Shown piece by piece: positions 17,436 through 25,865 of a DNA stretch of 64,000 nt. The notes beneath the pieces were generated by a model. The model did not search any database. It was not told where the DNA came from and was given only the letters and a program-made list of their open reading frames with translations. This DNA is from an uncultured Flavobacteriales bacterium (GTDB lineage Bacteria > Bacteroidota > Bacteroidia > Flavobacteriales > Schleiferiaceae), in contig CALKDS010000001.1 of NCBI GenBank assembly GCA_938084135.1, forward strand, positions 1 to 64,000, read 5' to 3'. Within the stretch, counting starts at the first letter, position 1; each line of letters begins with the position of its first letter. Made by a program: the position numbers and the translations under genes.

Positions 17436-18256
17436 GCAACTACAGTGAAAATGAGAAAAATGACCGTAGAAGAGGATGGCTAGCCACACTATCAGTCCAT
17501 TCCTTGTTGTTTGTTTTATTTTCCTTTTTCGGCTTAAACTATCAGGACCCTCCCCCAGAAATGGGTATTCCCATAAATTTTGGATATGAGGAAACAGGAT
17601 TTGGTGAAAATTTCAATTCAACACCAGAAGCTCTCATTACAAATTCAACACCGGATTTAATACCATTAGAAAGTGAACCTATGGTGACTCAGGATATCAT
17701 AGAAACAATAGGTTTAAACGAAGTAGTTGAAAAACTTGAACAAGTTGATCAAGTAAAAGAAACCAAAAATATCATTGATGAAATTAAACCAGCAGAGCCT
17801 AAAATAGAAAAGCCGAAAGTCGCAAGCGAATTAAGTAATAGACTTAACAGTAGTTTTGGATCAAAATCTATAGATGAAAAATCTAATGCTGGTGAGGGTA
17901 GGTCAGAAGGGACTGGTAATGAAGGTCAACAAAACGGTAATCTCAATACTTCTGGAAAAGGTGGGTCTGGAGTTTTAGGTTTCAGCTTAGGCTCAAGAAA
18001 ATCTCTCTCTAAGCTCTTAGGTGATAGCGATTGCGGAGTAAAAGGGGTTCTATTTTTAAACGTATGGGTTGATAACAACGGATTTCCTTATCGAATAGGT
18101 AATCAATCCATAAAAGGAACCACTATTACAGAGAATCTTGACTGCGCTATAAAAACAGCAAGAGAATTATTGAAAAAAGCACGCTGGGAAGCAGATTATA
18201 AAAAAACCTATACGCAGGGCATTAAAATATCAGTTCCGATACCGTTTACTTTATAA
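17432..18256 (+). CDS. TonB-like energy transducer
   Basis: A 274-residue protein with a single N-terminal membrane segment (about 18-36), an acidic and later Gly/Asn/Ser-rich periplasmic linker (about 40-185), and a C-terminal domain (about 190-274) that looks like TonB_C: GVLFLNVWVDNNGFPYRIG followed by a helix and KISVPIPFTL. The linker is not the Pro-Lys rich type of classical TonB. Two Cys in the C-terminal domain (SDCGVKG and NLDCAIK) could pair. Position after ExbB and ExbD supports energy coupling to outer-membrane receptors, but a TolA-like role cannot be excluded. Confidence 0.78.
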   Translation: MSNYSENEKNDRRRGWLATLSVHSLLFVLFSFFGLNYQDPPPEMGIPINFGYEETGFGENFNSTPEALITNSTPDLIPLESEPMVTQDIIETIGLNEVVEKLEQVDQVKETKNIIDEIKPAEPKIEKPKVASELSNRLNSSFGSKSIDEKSNAGEGRSEGTGNEGQQNGNLNTSGKGGSGVLGFSLGSRKSLSKLLGDSDCGVKGVLFLNVWVDNNGFPYRIGNQSIKGTTITENLDCAIKTARELLKKARWEADYKKTYTQGIKISVPIPFTL

Positions 18257-18262
18257 TTTAAA

Positions 18263-19501
18263 TTGGACCAATACGAAAGAGTAATTGATTGGCTTTTTAA
18301 GCAACTACCCGTATATCAAAATTCCGGGCCAAGAAATTATAAAATAGATCTTAAAAAATCATGGTTGCTAATGGAAACTTTGGGGCATCCCCAAAATAAG
18401 TTTCCATCTTTTCATATCGCTGGAACAAATGGAAAAGGATCAACTTCGCATATGCTAGCAAGCATATTACAAGCTGAAGGTTATAAGGTCGGTTTATATA
18501 CCTCTCCCCATTTATTAGACTTTCGCGAAAGAATAAGAATTAATGGTGAATTAATTTCTAAGAAAGAAGTAATTGATTTTATTGAGCAATATCAAAACCA
18601 AATTAACAACATCGAGCTGAGTTTTTTTGAATTAACTGTAGGCATGGCGTTTTCCGCATTTGAAAAAGCTCAGGTCGATATTGCAATTATAGAAGTTGGA
18701 ATGGGTGGTCGTTTGGATAGTACAAATGTCATAACTCCTATGGTAAGTGCAATAACCAATATAGACCTAGATCATATCGAATTTTTGGGAAATACAAGAG
18801 CAGCAATAGCCATCGAAAAAGCTGGTATTTTTAAAAAAAATATTCCTGTTGTAATCGGACAAAAAGATAAAGAGATAGAAAAAGTTTTTCTGACAAAAGC
18901 AAAAGAAGTAGGTACAGAAATTATTTGGACTGAGAACCATAATTTCCCGATTTATGAAATGGATTTACTCGGTGATTATCAGATCGAAAACCAAAGAACT
19001 GCACTAACAGTTTTACAATCCCAAAAAAAATTTAAATGCAGTGAGAATTCTATAAAAAAAGGACTTAAAAACATATCAAAATTGACTGGAATTTCAGGGA
19101 GATGGCAGATTATTAATGATTCCCCATTTATAGTTATTGATTCTGCCCACAACTCGCACGGAATGTCTGCAATAATGAAGCAATGGCGAAAGGTCCTGGC
19201 AAATAAGTCCCGAGGATTTATGATTTTAGGTGCAGTAAAAGATAAAAATTTAAATTCATTTTGGGATAATATACCAAAAGAATGTATTGTCTATTATACT
19301 AGGCCTAGCATTCAAAGAGGACTTCCTGCTCGCGAGTTATATTTAGCGGCAAAAAAAAATGATTTTTCGGGTACAGCATGTGATTCTTTTTCTGAGGCAT
19401 TCCAGAAGGTTAAAACGCAATTAAAAACTAATGATGCCTTATTTATTGGCGGAAGCACATTTCTTGTCGCTGATGTGCTTAAAGAGAGGAAAACATTCTA
19501 A
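18263..19501 (+). CDS. folC: Folylpolyglutamate / dihydrofolate synthase
   Basis: Adds glutamate to dihydropteroate and to folates using ATP. The Mur-ligase-type P-loop AGTNGKGSTSHM (53-64), YTSPHLLDFRERIRINGE, VGMGGRLDSTNVITP and ITNIDLDHIEFLG are all conserved over 412 residues, the normal length. The start is a TTG at 18263, 6 bases after the TonB-like stop; no in-frame ATG lies close enough to keep the N-terminus. It overlaps the convergent outer-membrane protein gene by 4 bases. Confidence 0.94.
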   Translation: MDQYERVIDWLFKQLPVYQNSGPRNYKIDLKKSWLLMETLGHPQNKFPSFHIAGTNGKGSTSHMLASILQAEGYKVGLYTSPHLLDFRERIRINGELISKKEVIDFIEQYQNQINNIELSFFELTVGMAFSAFEKAQVDIAIIEVGMGGRLDSTNVITPMVSAITNIDLDHIEFLGNTRAAIAIEKAGIFKKNIPVVIGQKDKEIEKVFLTKAKEVGTEIIWTENHNFPIYEMDLLGDYQIENQRTALTVLQSQKKFKCSENSIKKGLKNISKLTGISGRWQIINDSPFIVIDSAHNSHGMSAIMKQWRKVLANKSRGFMILGAVKDKNLNSFWDNIPKECIVYYTRPSIQRGLPARELYLAAKKNDFSGTACDSFSEAFQKVKTQLKTNDALFIGGSTFLVADVLKERKTF

Positions 19502-20256
19502 AATCTCCAACCCAGTCCTGAATTCAAACCATAAGTGAAATTCGGAAGGTCAGACCCTCCTGGATAAGCATCATAGTTAATGTTTGATGAAATCACCAAA
19601 TTTAATTTAGGAGATATTGGAGTTGAAAATCTCGAATTCAGAACTAATCTCACGTCCTCCCATCGTCCAAAAGCAGGTTGATAATAAGCAATAGAATTCC
19701 ATTGATATTTCTCTGCAAGCCGAATATCTAGTGATACATATGTACTCATCCTGAATAAACTTTCTAACTTACCAGAAGATTCTTGATCAATCTCATACAT
19801 TACTAAAGGCGAAATATAAAAACTAACCGATTTAGTTTTTATTGCCATATATCTTGGACCAAAACCAAAGTTGTATCTCTGGGCTATTCGCATAGGCTTA
19901 TTTGATTGCCATTGAAAAAATACTTCCCCTGTGAATTTATCGGATACTTTTTTATTATATCTTCCATGAACAAAACCGTTCTGTTCAAATAATAAAGATT
20001 CCCCTCCTACTCGGGTTGAAAAATTACTGCTAAAAATACCAAAATAAGATTCATCTCCAACTGACTTTCTTATGTTGGTTGCAGTTGATAACCGCATTAA
20101 TAAATTTTTTGCTCCACCAAAGTAAAAGCTTCCATCAACAATACCATGAGTCCCTGAGTCTGTTCCAGTTCGGCTTCTCATTGCTTCGACATTAACAATT
20201 TGCCCTGAAACTGCAGTAGTAATCAAATAAAATAAGAAAATATAGACTTTATGCAT
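19498..20256 (-). CDS. Predicted outer-membrane beta-barrel protein, function unknown
   Basis: A 252-residue secreted protein. ATG at 20256 gives the signal peptide MHKVYIFLFYLITTAVSGQ. The rest alternates hydrophobic and polar residues in about ten short strands (for example FTGEVFFQWQSN, YNFGFGPRYMAIK, SVSFYISPLVMYEI) and ends with ...GLGWRF, a terminal aromatic as in outer-membrane barrels. It resembles DUF481-type barrels (salt-induced outer-membrane proteins); this is a pattern judgement only. The start lies 4 bases after a perfect -7 box. Confidence 0.72.
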   Translation of the reverse strand: MHKVYIFLFYLITTAVSGQIVNVEAMRSRTGTDSGTHGIVDGSFYFGGAKNLLMRLSTATNIRKSVGDESYFGIFSSNFSTRVGGESLLFEQNGFVHGRYNKKVSDKFTGEVFFQWQSNKPMRIAQRYNFGFGPRYMAIKTKSVSFYISPLVMYEIDQESSGKLESLFRMSTYVSLDIRLAEKYQWNSIAYYQPAFGRWEDVRLVLNSRFSTPISPKLNLVISSNINYDAYPGGSDLPNFTYGLNSGLGWRF

Positions 20257-20260
20257 GTTG

Positions 20261-20268
20261 CAAATGTA
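20261..20268 (-). promoter_or_regulatory. -7 box of the beta-barrel gene, 4 bases from the ATG
   Basis: TACATTTG on the minus strand is a perfect TAnnTTTG match, followed by CAAC and the ATG at 20256. A leaderless or nearly leaderless transcript is implied. Confidence 0.5.
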
Positions 20269-20287
20269 ATATGAACATAGGAGGACG

Positions 20288-20295
20288 TATCTTTT
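20288..20295 (+). promoter_or_regulatory. Possible -7 box, 4 bases from the ATG at 20300
   Basis: TATCTTTT matches TAnnTTTG except the last base and is followed by AATT and ATG. It shares the 43-base divergent region with the opposite promoter. Confidence 0.3.
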
Positions 20296-20299
20296 AATT

Positions 20300-20887
20300 A
20301 TGAAAAAATACATTTTACTATTCCTTTTGATTCCCTCTATTTTATTTGGTCAAAATGATGATCTGCGCCAAAGAATAAATGCGTTTAAAAATGATCTATC
20401 TGGAGATTATAAAATAAAATCATTTAATGTAGGTGGGGAACGCTTGGGGTCAATACAATATGAAGAAACAGTTTTTTCAACAAAATTTAAACTAGAAAAA
20501 CTCGAGAAACAGCGAGATAATCTTAATCGAAATGTTCGTTTTGACGTCTATATGAATATATTCGAATTTGCCGATAAGGAGGAATTGAATTGGGTTATGA
20601 AACGGTGGCTTAAAAACTTTATTGATGGCAGTCAAATTCGCCCTGGAAGAGACTCCAGAAATGTGCCACACGCTAACCCAAGCGTCATAATCATAGAAGG
20701 CAACAGCATCTCTATTTTGAATCAACCATGTACTCAATTTGAGGCTATTGAATACAGGGAATGGAGGAGTAAAATGCTTACATATTTTGGTAGTCCATCA
20801 TCTATAATCATAGAAATAGGCGGTTGTGAAGGACCACTGAATTGGACCAAAAATGCACCTGACCCCAGAGACAGAACTTGGAAATAG
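20300..20887 (+). CDS. Secreted protein of unknown function
   Basis: A 195-residue protein with a clear signal peptide (MKKYILLFLLIPSILFGQ) and no further membrane segment. I do not recognise a family. The mature part is basic in its first half, with a helix-forming segment (FKLEKLEKQRDNLNRN) and two Cys in the C-terminal half (NQPCTQFEAIEYREW and EIGGCEGPLNW). It is divergent from the beta-barrel gene with 43 bases between starts, so the pair may be co-regulated. It ends 20 bases before the convergent GT9 gene. Confidence 0.7.
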   Translation: MKKYILLFLLIPSILFGQNDDLRQRINAFKNDLSGDYKIKSFNVGGERLGSIQYEETVFSTKFKLEKLEKQRDNLNRNVRFDVYMNIFEFADKEELNWVMKRWLKNFIDGSQIRPGRDSRNVPHANPSVIIIEGNSISILNQPCTQFEAIEYREWRSKMLTYFGSPSSIIIEIGGCEGPLNWTKNAPDPRDRTWK

Positions 20888-20906
20888 CATAAAATTGGAA
20901 GAATTA

Positions 20907-21893
20907 CTATTTACTTAAATCCTTAACAGCAGAGAGTATTTTTCCTGAAGGAATATCTTTACAAGCAAAGTCTTTTCTCGAACAATAATCCAAACCAGCG
21001 ATGGAACATGGCCAGCATTTCAAGTTCTCGGGCTCAATAGAGATAGAATTATTATTTAAGGCCCTAAATCCAGCATTTGGTGACGTCCCCATCCACAAAA
21101 TAACAGAGGGGACATTATATGTGGCAGCAATATGTTGATTCGCAGAATCACAAACTATAGCTCCTTTTGCCATTTGCCACATTTCTTTTTCACTAAATCT
21201 CATATCAGAGGCAAGACTCAAGTTGGGATGTGAATAATTCCAATTTTGTAATTCGTCTTCAGTTCCCAAAATAATTATTGACCTCCCTTCACTCAAAAGT
21301 TTTTTAACAACAATTATTGCTTTATCTAAAGACCAACTTTTTGTTTTTTTAGAAGAAAATGGACAAATAATCCAAATATTTTTTTTGACTTCTAATAAGT
21401 TTTCAGGGGAGGGCTTTAAAGAAAAAATTGGAGAGGCATATTTCACACCAAAAGACTTCATAACAAGACTAATTTCTTCTTGAACATTGGGAAGACTTTT
21501 AATTTTTTTTCTCAAAAACAGCTTTCTTAAATTCCTTTTTTTTGAAAACCTCTTTACTTTGTAACCCATCAAATATGCAACAGAATAAAAAACTACTGTT
21601 CGCAAATGTGAATGAGCATCAAATACAAAATTCGGCGAATTACTTCTGAACCATCCCCAAAAGAAAACTACCTGGCTCAACCAAGATCTATAATCACCGG
21701 ATACATCTAAATCAACGACTCTAATACCACTAACCCTCGGAAGATTAGCCGCAATATCTGGTCTGGTGAATAAAGTAAAAGAAACAGAAGAATCCTGAAA
21801 AGTAGCATCTTCAAGCACCGAAAAGAGCATAAATACGTCACCAAGAGCTGAAAATCGAGCAACTGCAATGTGTTTTCTATCAGTCATTTTCAT
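20907..21893 (-). CDS. Glycosyltransferase family 9 (heptosyltransferase-like)
   Basis: A 328-residue GT-B enzyme. The N-terminus IAVARFSALGDVFMLFSVLE is the GT9 acceptor-domain motif (R-x-SALGD). The C-terminal half has IWIICPFSSKKTKSW, EKEMWQMAKGAIVCDSANQHIAATYNVPSVILWMGTSP, the usual donor-site region. GT9 enzymes add heptose or related sugars to the LPS core. Four Cys in the C-terminal stretch (LKCWPCSIAGLDYC and FACKDIP) recall the Cys-rich tail of Bacteroidota homologues. It overlaps the DUF4254 gene by 4 bases (ATGA). Confidence 0.9.
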   Translation of the reverse strand: MKMTDRKHIAVARFSALGDVFMLFSVLEDATFQDSSVSFTLFTRPDIAANLPRVSGIRVVDLDVSGDYRSWLSQVVFFWGWFRSNSPNFVFDAHSHLRTVVFYSVAYLMGYKVKRFSKKRNLRKLFLRKKIKSLPNVQEEISLVMKSFGVKYASPIFSLKPSPENLLEVKKNIWIICPFSSKKTKSWSLDKAIIVVKKLLSEGRSIIILGTEDELQNWNYSHPNLSLASDMRFSEKEMWQMAKGAIVCDSANQHIAATYNVPSVILWMGTSPNAGFRALNNNSISIEPENLKCWPCSIAGLDYCSRKDFACKDIPSGKILSAVKDLSK

Positions 21894-22489
21894 TCAACGC
21901 CATAAAGTGCCGGATTTGTATCTGGATCATTATACAATTTATGCTGTTCAAAAATATTGTACTTAACAGCGCCAGATTTTAAATCACTGATAAGCTCGTT
22001 TATACTATCAATTAGATTTTTATTTTGTAATTCCAGCTTACTTAGACGCAATTTTGCTTCTTTAACAAGGCTGAAATCGGAATCCTGTCGGACTGATTCA
22101 ATATTCATATGATATATCTTCAGTTGTAAAATACTTAATCGATCTAAAGCCCAACCCAATGATTCCGTCCTTACTGATCCATCCAGGTTTTCTCCCGGCT
22201 GTATTGAATCTTTTAAAATAGAATCTATTTTTTCTACTTTTTCAGTTCGCATTTGATTCAAAAAATCAATTCTTCGCTTTAAAGAAATAAAATGAGCTGA
22301 AGGTAAATCTTCACGTCTAATTTCATCTTCCAGATGCCATTGAACCGTATCTATCCAAGCTTTTTCAAAAAATATTTGTGATAGATAATCTTCTGTGGAA
22401 ATTTTTGGGCAAGGTGAGTCTAATTTATCTAGTAGATGATAATCATGAATAGCCTTTAAAAATAATTTTGTTACCCAATCCGCAGTCAT
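21890..22489 (-). CDS. DUF4254 protein
   Basis: A 199-residue, mostly helical cytoplasmic protein with no signal or membrane segment. The sequence (FFEKAWIDTVQWHLEDEIR, FISLKRRIDFLNQMRTEKVE, SLGWALDRLSILQLKIYHM) matches what I know of DUF4254, a family found beside GT9 glycosyltransferases in Bacteroidota. Its biochemical role is unknown; context points to LPS core or surface glycan synthesis. The stop overlaps the GT9 start and the start overlaps the dsbD stop, so translation is probably coupled. Confidence 0.82.
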   Translation of the reverse strand: MTADWVTKLFLKAIHDYHLLDKLDSPCPKISTEDYLSQIFFEKAWIDTVQWHLEDEIRREDLPSAHFISLKRRIDFLNQMRTEKVEKIDSILKDSIQPGENLDGSVRTESLGWALDRLSILQLKIYHMNIESVRQDSDFSLVKEAKLRLSKLELQNKNLIDSINELISDLKSGAVKYNIFEQHKLYNDPDTNPALYGVE

Positions 22490-24477
22490 AAAAGCTGAAA
22501 TCTATCAATACCCTGTTGAAGCCAATCAACAAAAACACTTGCATCTGGATGATATGCTGCACTACCATTTAATGGTTCAAAGCTACCATTAGGATCAATA
22601 ATGACATAATAAGGCTGAGCGTTAGCATTGTAATTAGTTGCTTGAAAATCACTCCACTTTTGGCCAACTCTTTTTATCTCTTTTCCTGAAACTTCAGATA
22701 CATATTGTTCATCTTTAGGCAATACAATCCTCTCATCTACATATAATGAAACTAAAACAACTTCTTTTGACAGTATGTTTTTAACTCTGTGATCTGTCCA
22801 TACTTGTTCCTCCATTTTTCGACAATTAACACAACCCCATCCAGTAAAATCAATCATTAGGGGCTTGTTAACCTCTTTAGCATAAGCAATAGCTCCGCTT
22901 AAGTCATTGTTAAAAATAATTTTATCTTTCTCGCTACGAGAAGATACTGATGCATCAGAGCCATACTGTTCAGAATAGTGCAATGGTGGTGGAAAACCTG
23001 AAATTAATTTTACTGGCGCACCAAAAATACCTGGCAATAAGTAAAAGGTTATGATTAAAAATACAGAACCTAAAAGCATTCTACCAACACCTAAATAATC
23101 AGACTTACTATCGTTTGGGAGTCTAAAACCACCAAATAAGTAAAAAGCAGTAACAAATGAAATTCCTGTCCAAATAGCTATAAAAAGTTCCCGGTTTAGC
23201 ATGTGATATTGCCAAACCATATCTGCTGTGGAAAGAAATTTTAAAGCAAAAGCTAATTCTAAGAATCCTAAAACAACTTTTGCCGCATTTAGCCATCCTC
23301 CTGACTTAGGTAGGGATTGTAACCAACTTGGGAAAGCGGCAAAAAGCATAAAAGGTAGACTTAGGGCAAAGGAGAATCCAAACATTCCAATCGCAGGAGC
23401 CAATAGTTCCCCGGATTGACTTGCACGAACAAGAAGGGTACCTATCAATGGTCCAGTGCAACTAAAAGAAACTAAAGCCAAAGTAAACGCCATGAAAAAT
23501 ATACCAAAGAGCCCCCCTTTATTTGATAATGTATCAGATCCATCTACCCATTTAGCAGGCAATGTGATTTCAAACGCGCCGAAGAAACTAATTGCGAAAA
23601 CAACAAATAGGAAAAAAAATGCCAAATTAAACCACGGGTTTGTTGCCAATGCATTTAGAGCATCTCCGCCAAAAAGTACGGTAACCAAGAGGCCTAAAGC
23701 CACGTAAATCACATTTATGCTTACACCGTAAGTAATTGCTTTACTAATTCCCTCAGAGCGGCTTTTACTTTGTTTCATAAAGAAACTAACAGTGAGAGGA
23801 ATCATCGGAAATATACAGGGCATAATAATTGCAAAAAATCCCCAAAACATACCCTCTCCAAAAATCCCTAATAAGCTATCAGATATTACAGTATCTCTGA
23901 TAATTGTCTTTTTCTCCGACATTTCTGAAGTTGAGATTAAATCATCAGAATTAATATTTGTCTTATCATCACTTTCAATAGATCCGTTGTTGAATACCAT
24001 TTCATCTGTAGCTGGAATAATCCATTTGAGCTTTAAATAATCCGGAGGAAGACACATCTCATCATTGCATACGATAAATTCAACTTCAGCTTCTAATATT
24101 AGCTCTTTTGCGTTCTTTTTATATATTTCTTGACGGAATACAACCTTATTCTTGAAAAAAGATAATTCCATATCAAACTCCTTTACAAACTCTGTAATCG
24201 GAGAAGGTTCTTGAAAATAATTAGGATCAAAAAAACTAATGACAGGATTATTGTTTTCTGAAAAAGAAGCAGTATCAAAAGTAAATTTTGTAGGAAATGG
24301 AAAATCATCATTATACTGACTGTATAAATGCCAGCCAGGTTCCAAAGTTGCTGTAGCCTCTAAATATTTTCCATCCAAATTGGTTGACCACTCCACAGGG
24401 GTCAATATTTGGGCATTGACTTGCAACGTTCCCAGTATTATAAGAATAACGAAGTATAGCCTTTTAATAACTTTCAT
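22486..24477 (-). CDS. dsbD: Thiol:disulfide interchange protein DsbD
   Basis: Carries electrons from cytoplasmic thioredoxin to the periplasm. All three parts are present: signal peptide (1-22) and N-terminal DsbD-alpha-like domain with Cys137/Cys142 (VCNDEMCLPP); a membrane domain (about 205-505) of the CcdA type with Cys in IMPCIFPMIPLT (Cys221) and in FSCTGPLIGT; and a C-terminal thioredoxin domain with Cys549/Cys552 (GWGCVNCRKMEE). The length of 663 is normal for Bacteroidota. A perfect -7 box lies 5 bases before the ATG, so it can be transcribed apart from tilS. Confidence 0.94.
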   Translation of the reverse strand: MKVIKRLYFVILIILGTLQVNAQILTPVEWSTNLDGKYLEATATLEPGWHLYSQYNDDFPFPTKFTFDTASFSENNNPVISFFDPNYFQEPSPITEFVKEFDMELSFFKNKVVFRQEIYKKNAKELILEAEVEFIVCNDEMCLPPDYLKLKWIIPATDEMVFNNGSIESDDKTNINSDDLISTSEMSEKKTIIRDTVISDSLLGIFGEGMFWGFFAIIMPCIFPMIPLTVSFFMKQSKSRSEGISKAITYGVSINVIYVALGLLVTVLFGGDALNALATNPWFNLAFFFLFVVFAISFFGAFEITLPAKWVDGSDTLSNKGGLFGIFFMAFTLALVSFSCTGPLIGTLLVRASQSGELLAPAIGMFGFSFALSLPFMLFAAFPSWLQSLPKSGGWLNAAKVVLGFLELAFALKFLSTADMVWQYHMLNRELFIAIWTGISFVTAFYLFGGFRLPNDSKSDYLGVGRMLLGSVFLIITFYLLPGIFGAPVKLISGFPPPLHYSEQYGSDASVSSRSEKDKIIFNNDLSGAIAYAKEVNKPLMIDFTGWGCVNCRKMEEQVWTDHRVKNILSKEVVLVSLYVDERIVLPKDEQYVSEVSGKEIKRVGQKWSDFQATNYNANAQPYYVIIDPNGSFEPLNGSAAYHPDASVFVDWLQQGIDRFQLL

Positions 24478-24482
24478 AAAAG

Positions 24483-24490
24483 CAAAAATA
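24483..24490 (-). promoter_or_regulatory. -7 box of dsbD, 5 bases from the ATG
   Basis: TATTTTTG on the minus strand is a perfect TAnnTTTG match, followed by CTTTT and ATG at 24477. It lies just after the tilS stop (24496). No clear -33 TTTG was found at the usual distance. Confidence 0.5.
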
Positions 24491-24495
24491 ACGGA

Positions 24496-25863
24496 TCATT
24501 GATCATTAAAACTGATATATTTTTCTTCATTATCGATTTTAACCTTTCTACTCAGCTGTAATCCGGGTATCCAGTATACTTCACCTGAAGAAATAGAATT
24601 AGCAAGTAATACTTGTTGATGCCTAAGGCATGATGGAACTTTGGAATCGGTAAGAATATCACTTATCTTTTTTTTACCCTTCATCCCAAGAGGATATATA
24701 TAATCGCCCTTAATCCAGGTCCTCCAAAATAAACCTTTATAATTTTCGGAGACATTAAGAAGAGGATTCATTAAGTCTCCAAAATCCTGAGTTTCTTTTG
24801 ATTTGATATGTTCTAATTTCCATTTTTTTTCAAAGTTCCAAAAACTTCCATTCCAGCAATTCCCTTGAATATTTGAAATTCCTGAACCGATATTTTTCGG
24901 CTTTACAGTTGATAATCTATTTTTTACCAAATCTGGATTAAGTAGAACCAAACCTTCGCGCTCATGCCAAATTTGCCAATCCTTAAATTGAATATGAGTC
25001 CCAACTTGTGATTTATTCAAAGAGATAACTTGTTCATATTCAAAATCAACAAGTGGTTTAATGATATAATTAAAAAGCAGTGACCCATGAGCTAAATCAA
25101 ATATCTTTCGATCGATAATTTTTGCTCCTGGGATTGAATATGATTTGTATAGATATAAATCTTTATCTCGATTAATAGAAGTTTTTAAGTAAGAATTAAT
25201 TTCTCTTAAATTTCTTTGAGTAGTTTTTAAACCCTGTAAAGCTTGAGGGACAGCTTTAATTAATGATGGTAACGAATTATGTCGAATATGGTTTCTAGTA
25301 TATTTATCGGTTTGATTTGTTGAATCTTCACGCCAAACTAATTTATGTTCTGTTCCAAAAAAATTGATTTGGTCCTTTGAAACTGACCAGAAAGGTCTGT
25401 ATACCTTATCATTTTTAGATGACATCGAAATCAAGCCACTTAAACCTGTACCTCGAGCAGCATGAAACAAAAATGTCTCAGCTGAATCATTTGCATGATG
25501 AGCTGTTAAAACGGAAGGTGCCTGAACTTCTTTACAGTAATTCATCACAGATTCATATCGTAAATCTCGAGCTCTAGACTGAAAATTAGCGAGTGAATTA
25601 AAATCTTTTGGCGCATGAAGAATCTTAAAAGGGATTGAATATTTAGAGCACCAGTAACGAACAAAATTTTCATCTTCATCAGATTCTTTCTCGCGAAGAC
25701 CATAATTTAGATGAAAAATGAAAAATGGAACTTCAAGTATTTTAAGTATGTGAGCTAGAGAAAGTGAATCTTGACCTCCTGAAAACATTAAAACATAAGG
25801 TGCTGGAACTTTTTCTAAAAAATTATTTACTAACTCTACTAGATTAACACTATTTGATTCCAT
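24496..25863 (-). CDS. tilS: tRNA(Ile)-lysidine synthetase
   Basis: Attaches lysine to C34 of the AUA-reading tRNA-Ile. The PP-loop SGGQDS (28-33) near the N-terminus, ADSAETFLFH-type ANDSAETFLFHAARGTGLSGL, and TRNHIRHNSLPSLIKAVP are the family motifs. The C-terminal region (about 345-450) has the extra domain of longer TilS proteins, including MKGKKKISDILTDSKVPSCLR. The length of 455 is typical. It starts 2 bases after the pabB stop within the lpd-pabB-tilS run. Confidence 0.94.
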   Translation of the reverse strand: MESNSVNLVELVNNFLEKVPAPYVLMFSGGQDSLSLAHILKILEVPFFIFHLNYGLREKESDEDENFVRYWCSKYSIPFKILHAPKDFNSLANFQSRARDLRYESVMNYCKEVQAPSVLTAHHANDSAETFLFHAARGTGLSGLISMSSKNDKVYRPFWSVSKDQINFFGTEHKLVWREDSTNQTDKYTRNHIRHNSLPSLIKAVPQALQGLKTTQRNLREINSYLKTSINRDKDLYLYKSYSIPGAKIIDRKIFDLAHGSLLFNYIIKPLVDFEYEQVISLNKSQVGTHIQFKDWQIWHEREGLVLLNPDLVKNRLSTVKPKNIGSGISNIQGNCWNGSFWNFEKKWKLEHIKSKETQDFGDLMNPLLNVSENYKGLFWRTWIKGDYIYPLGMKGKKKISDILTDSKVPSCLRHQQVLLANSISSGEVYWIPGLQLSRKVKIDNEEKYISFNDQ

Positions 25864-25865
25864 AA

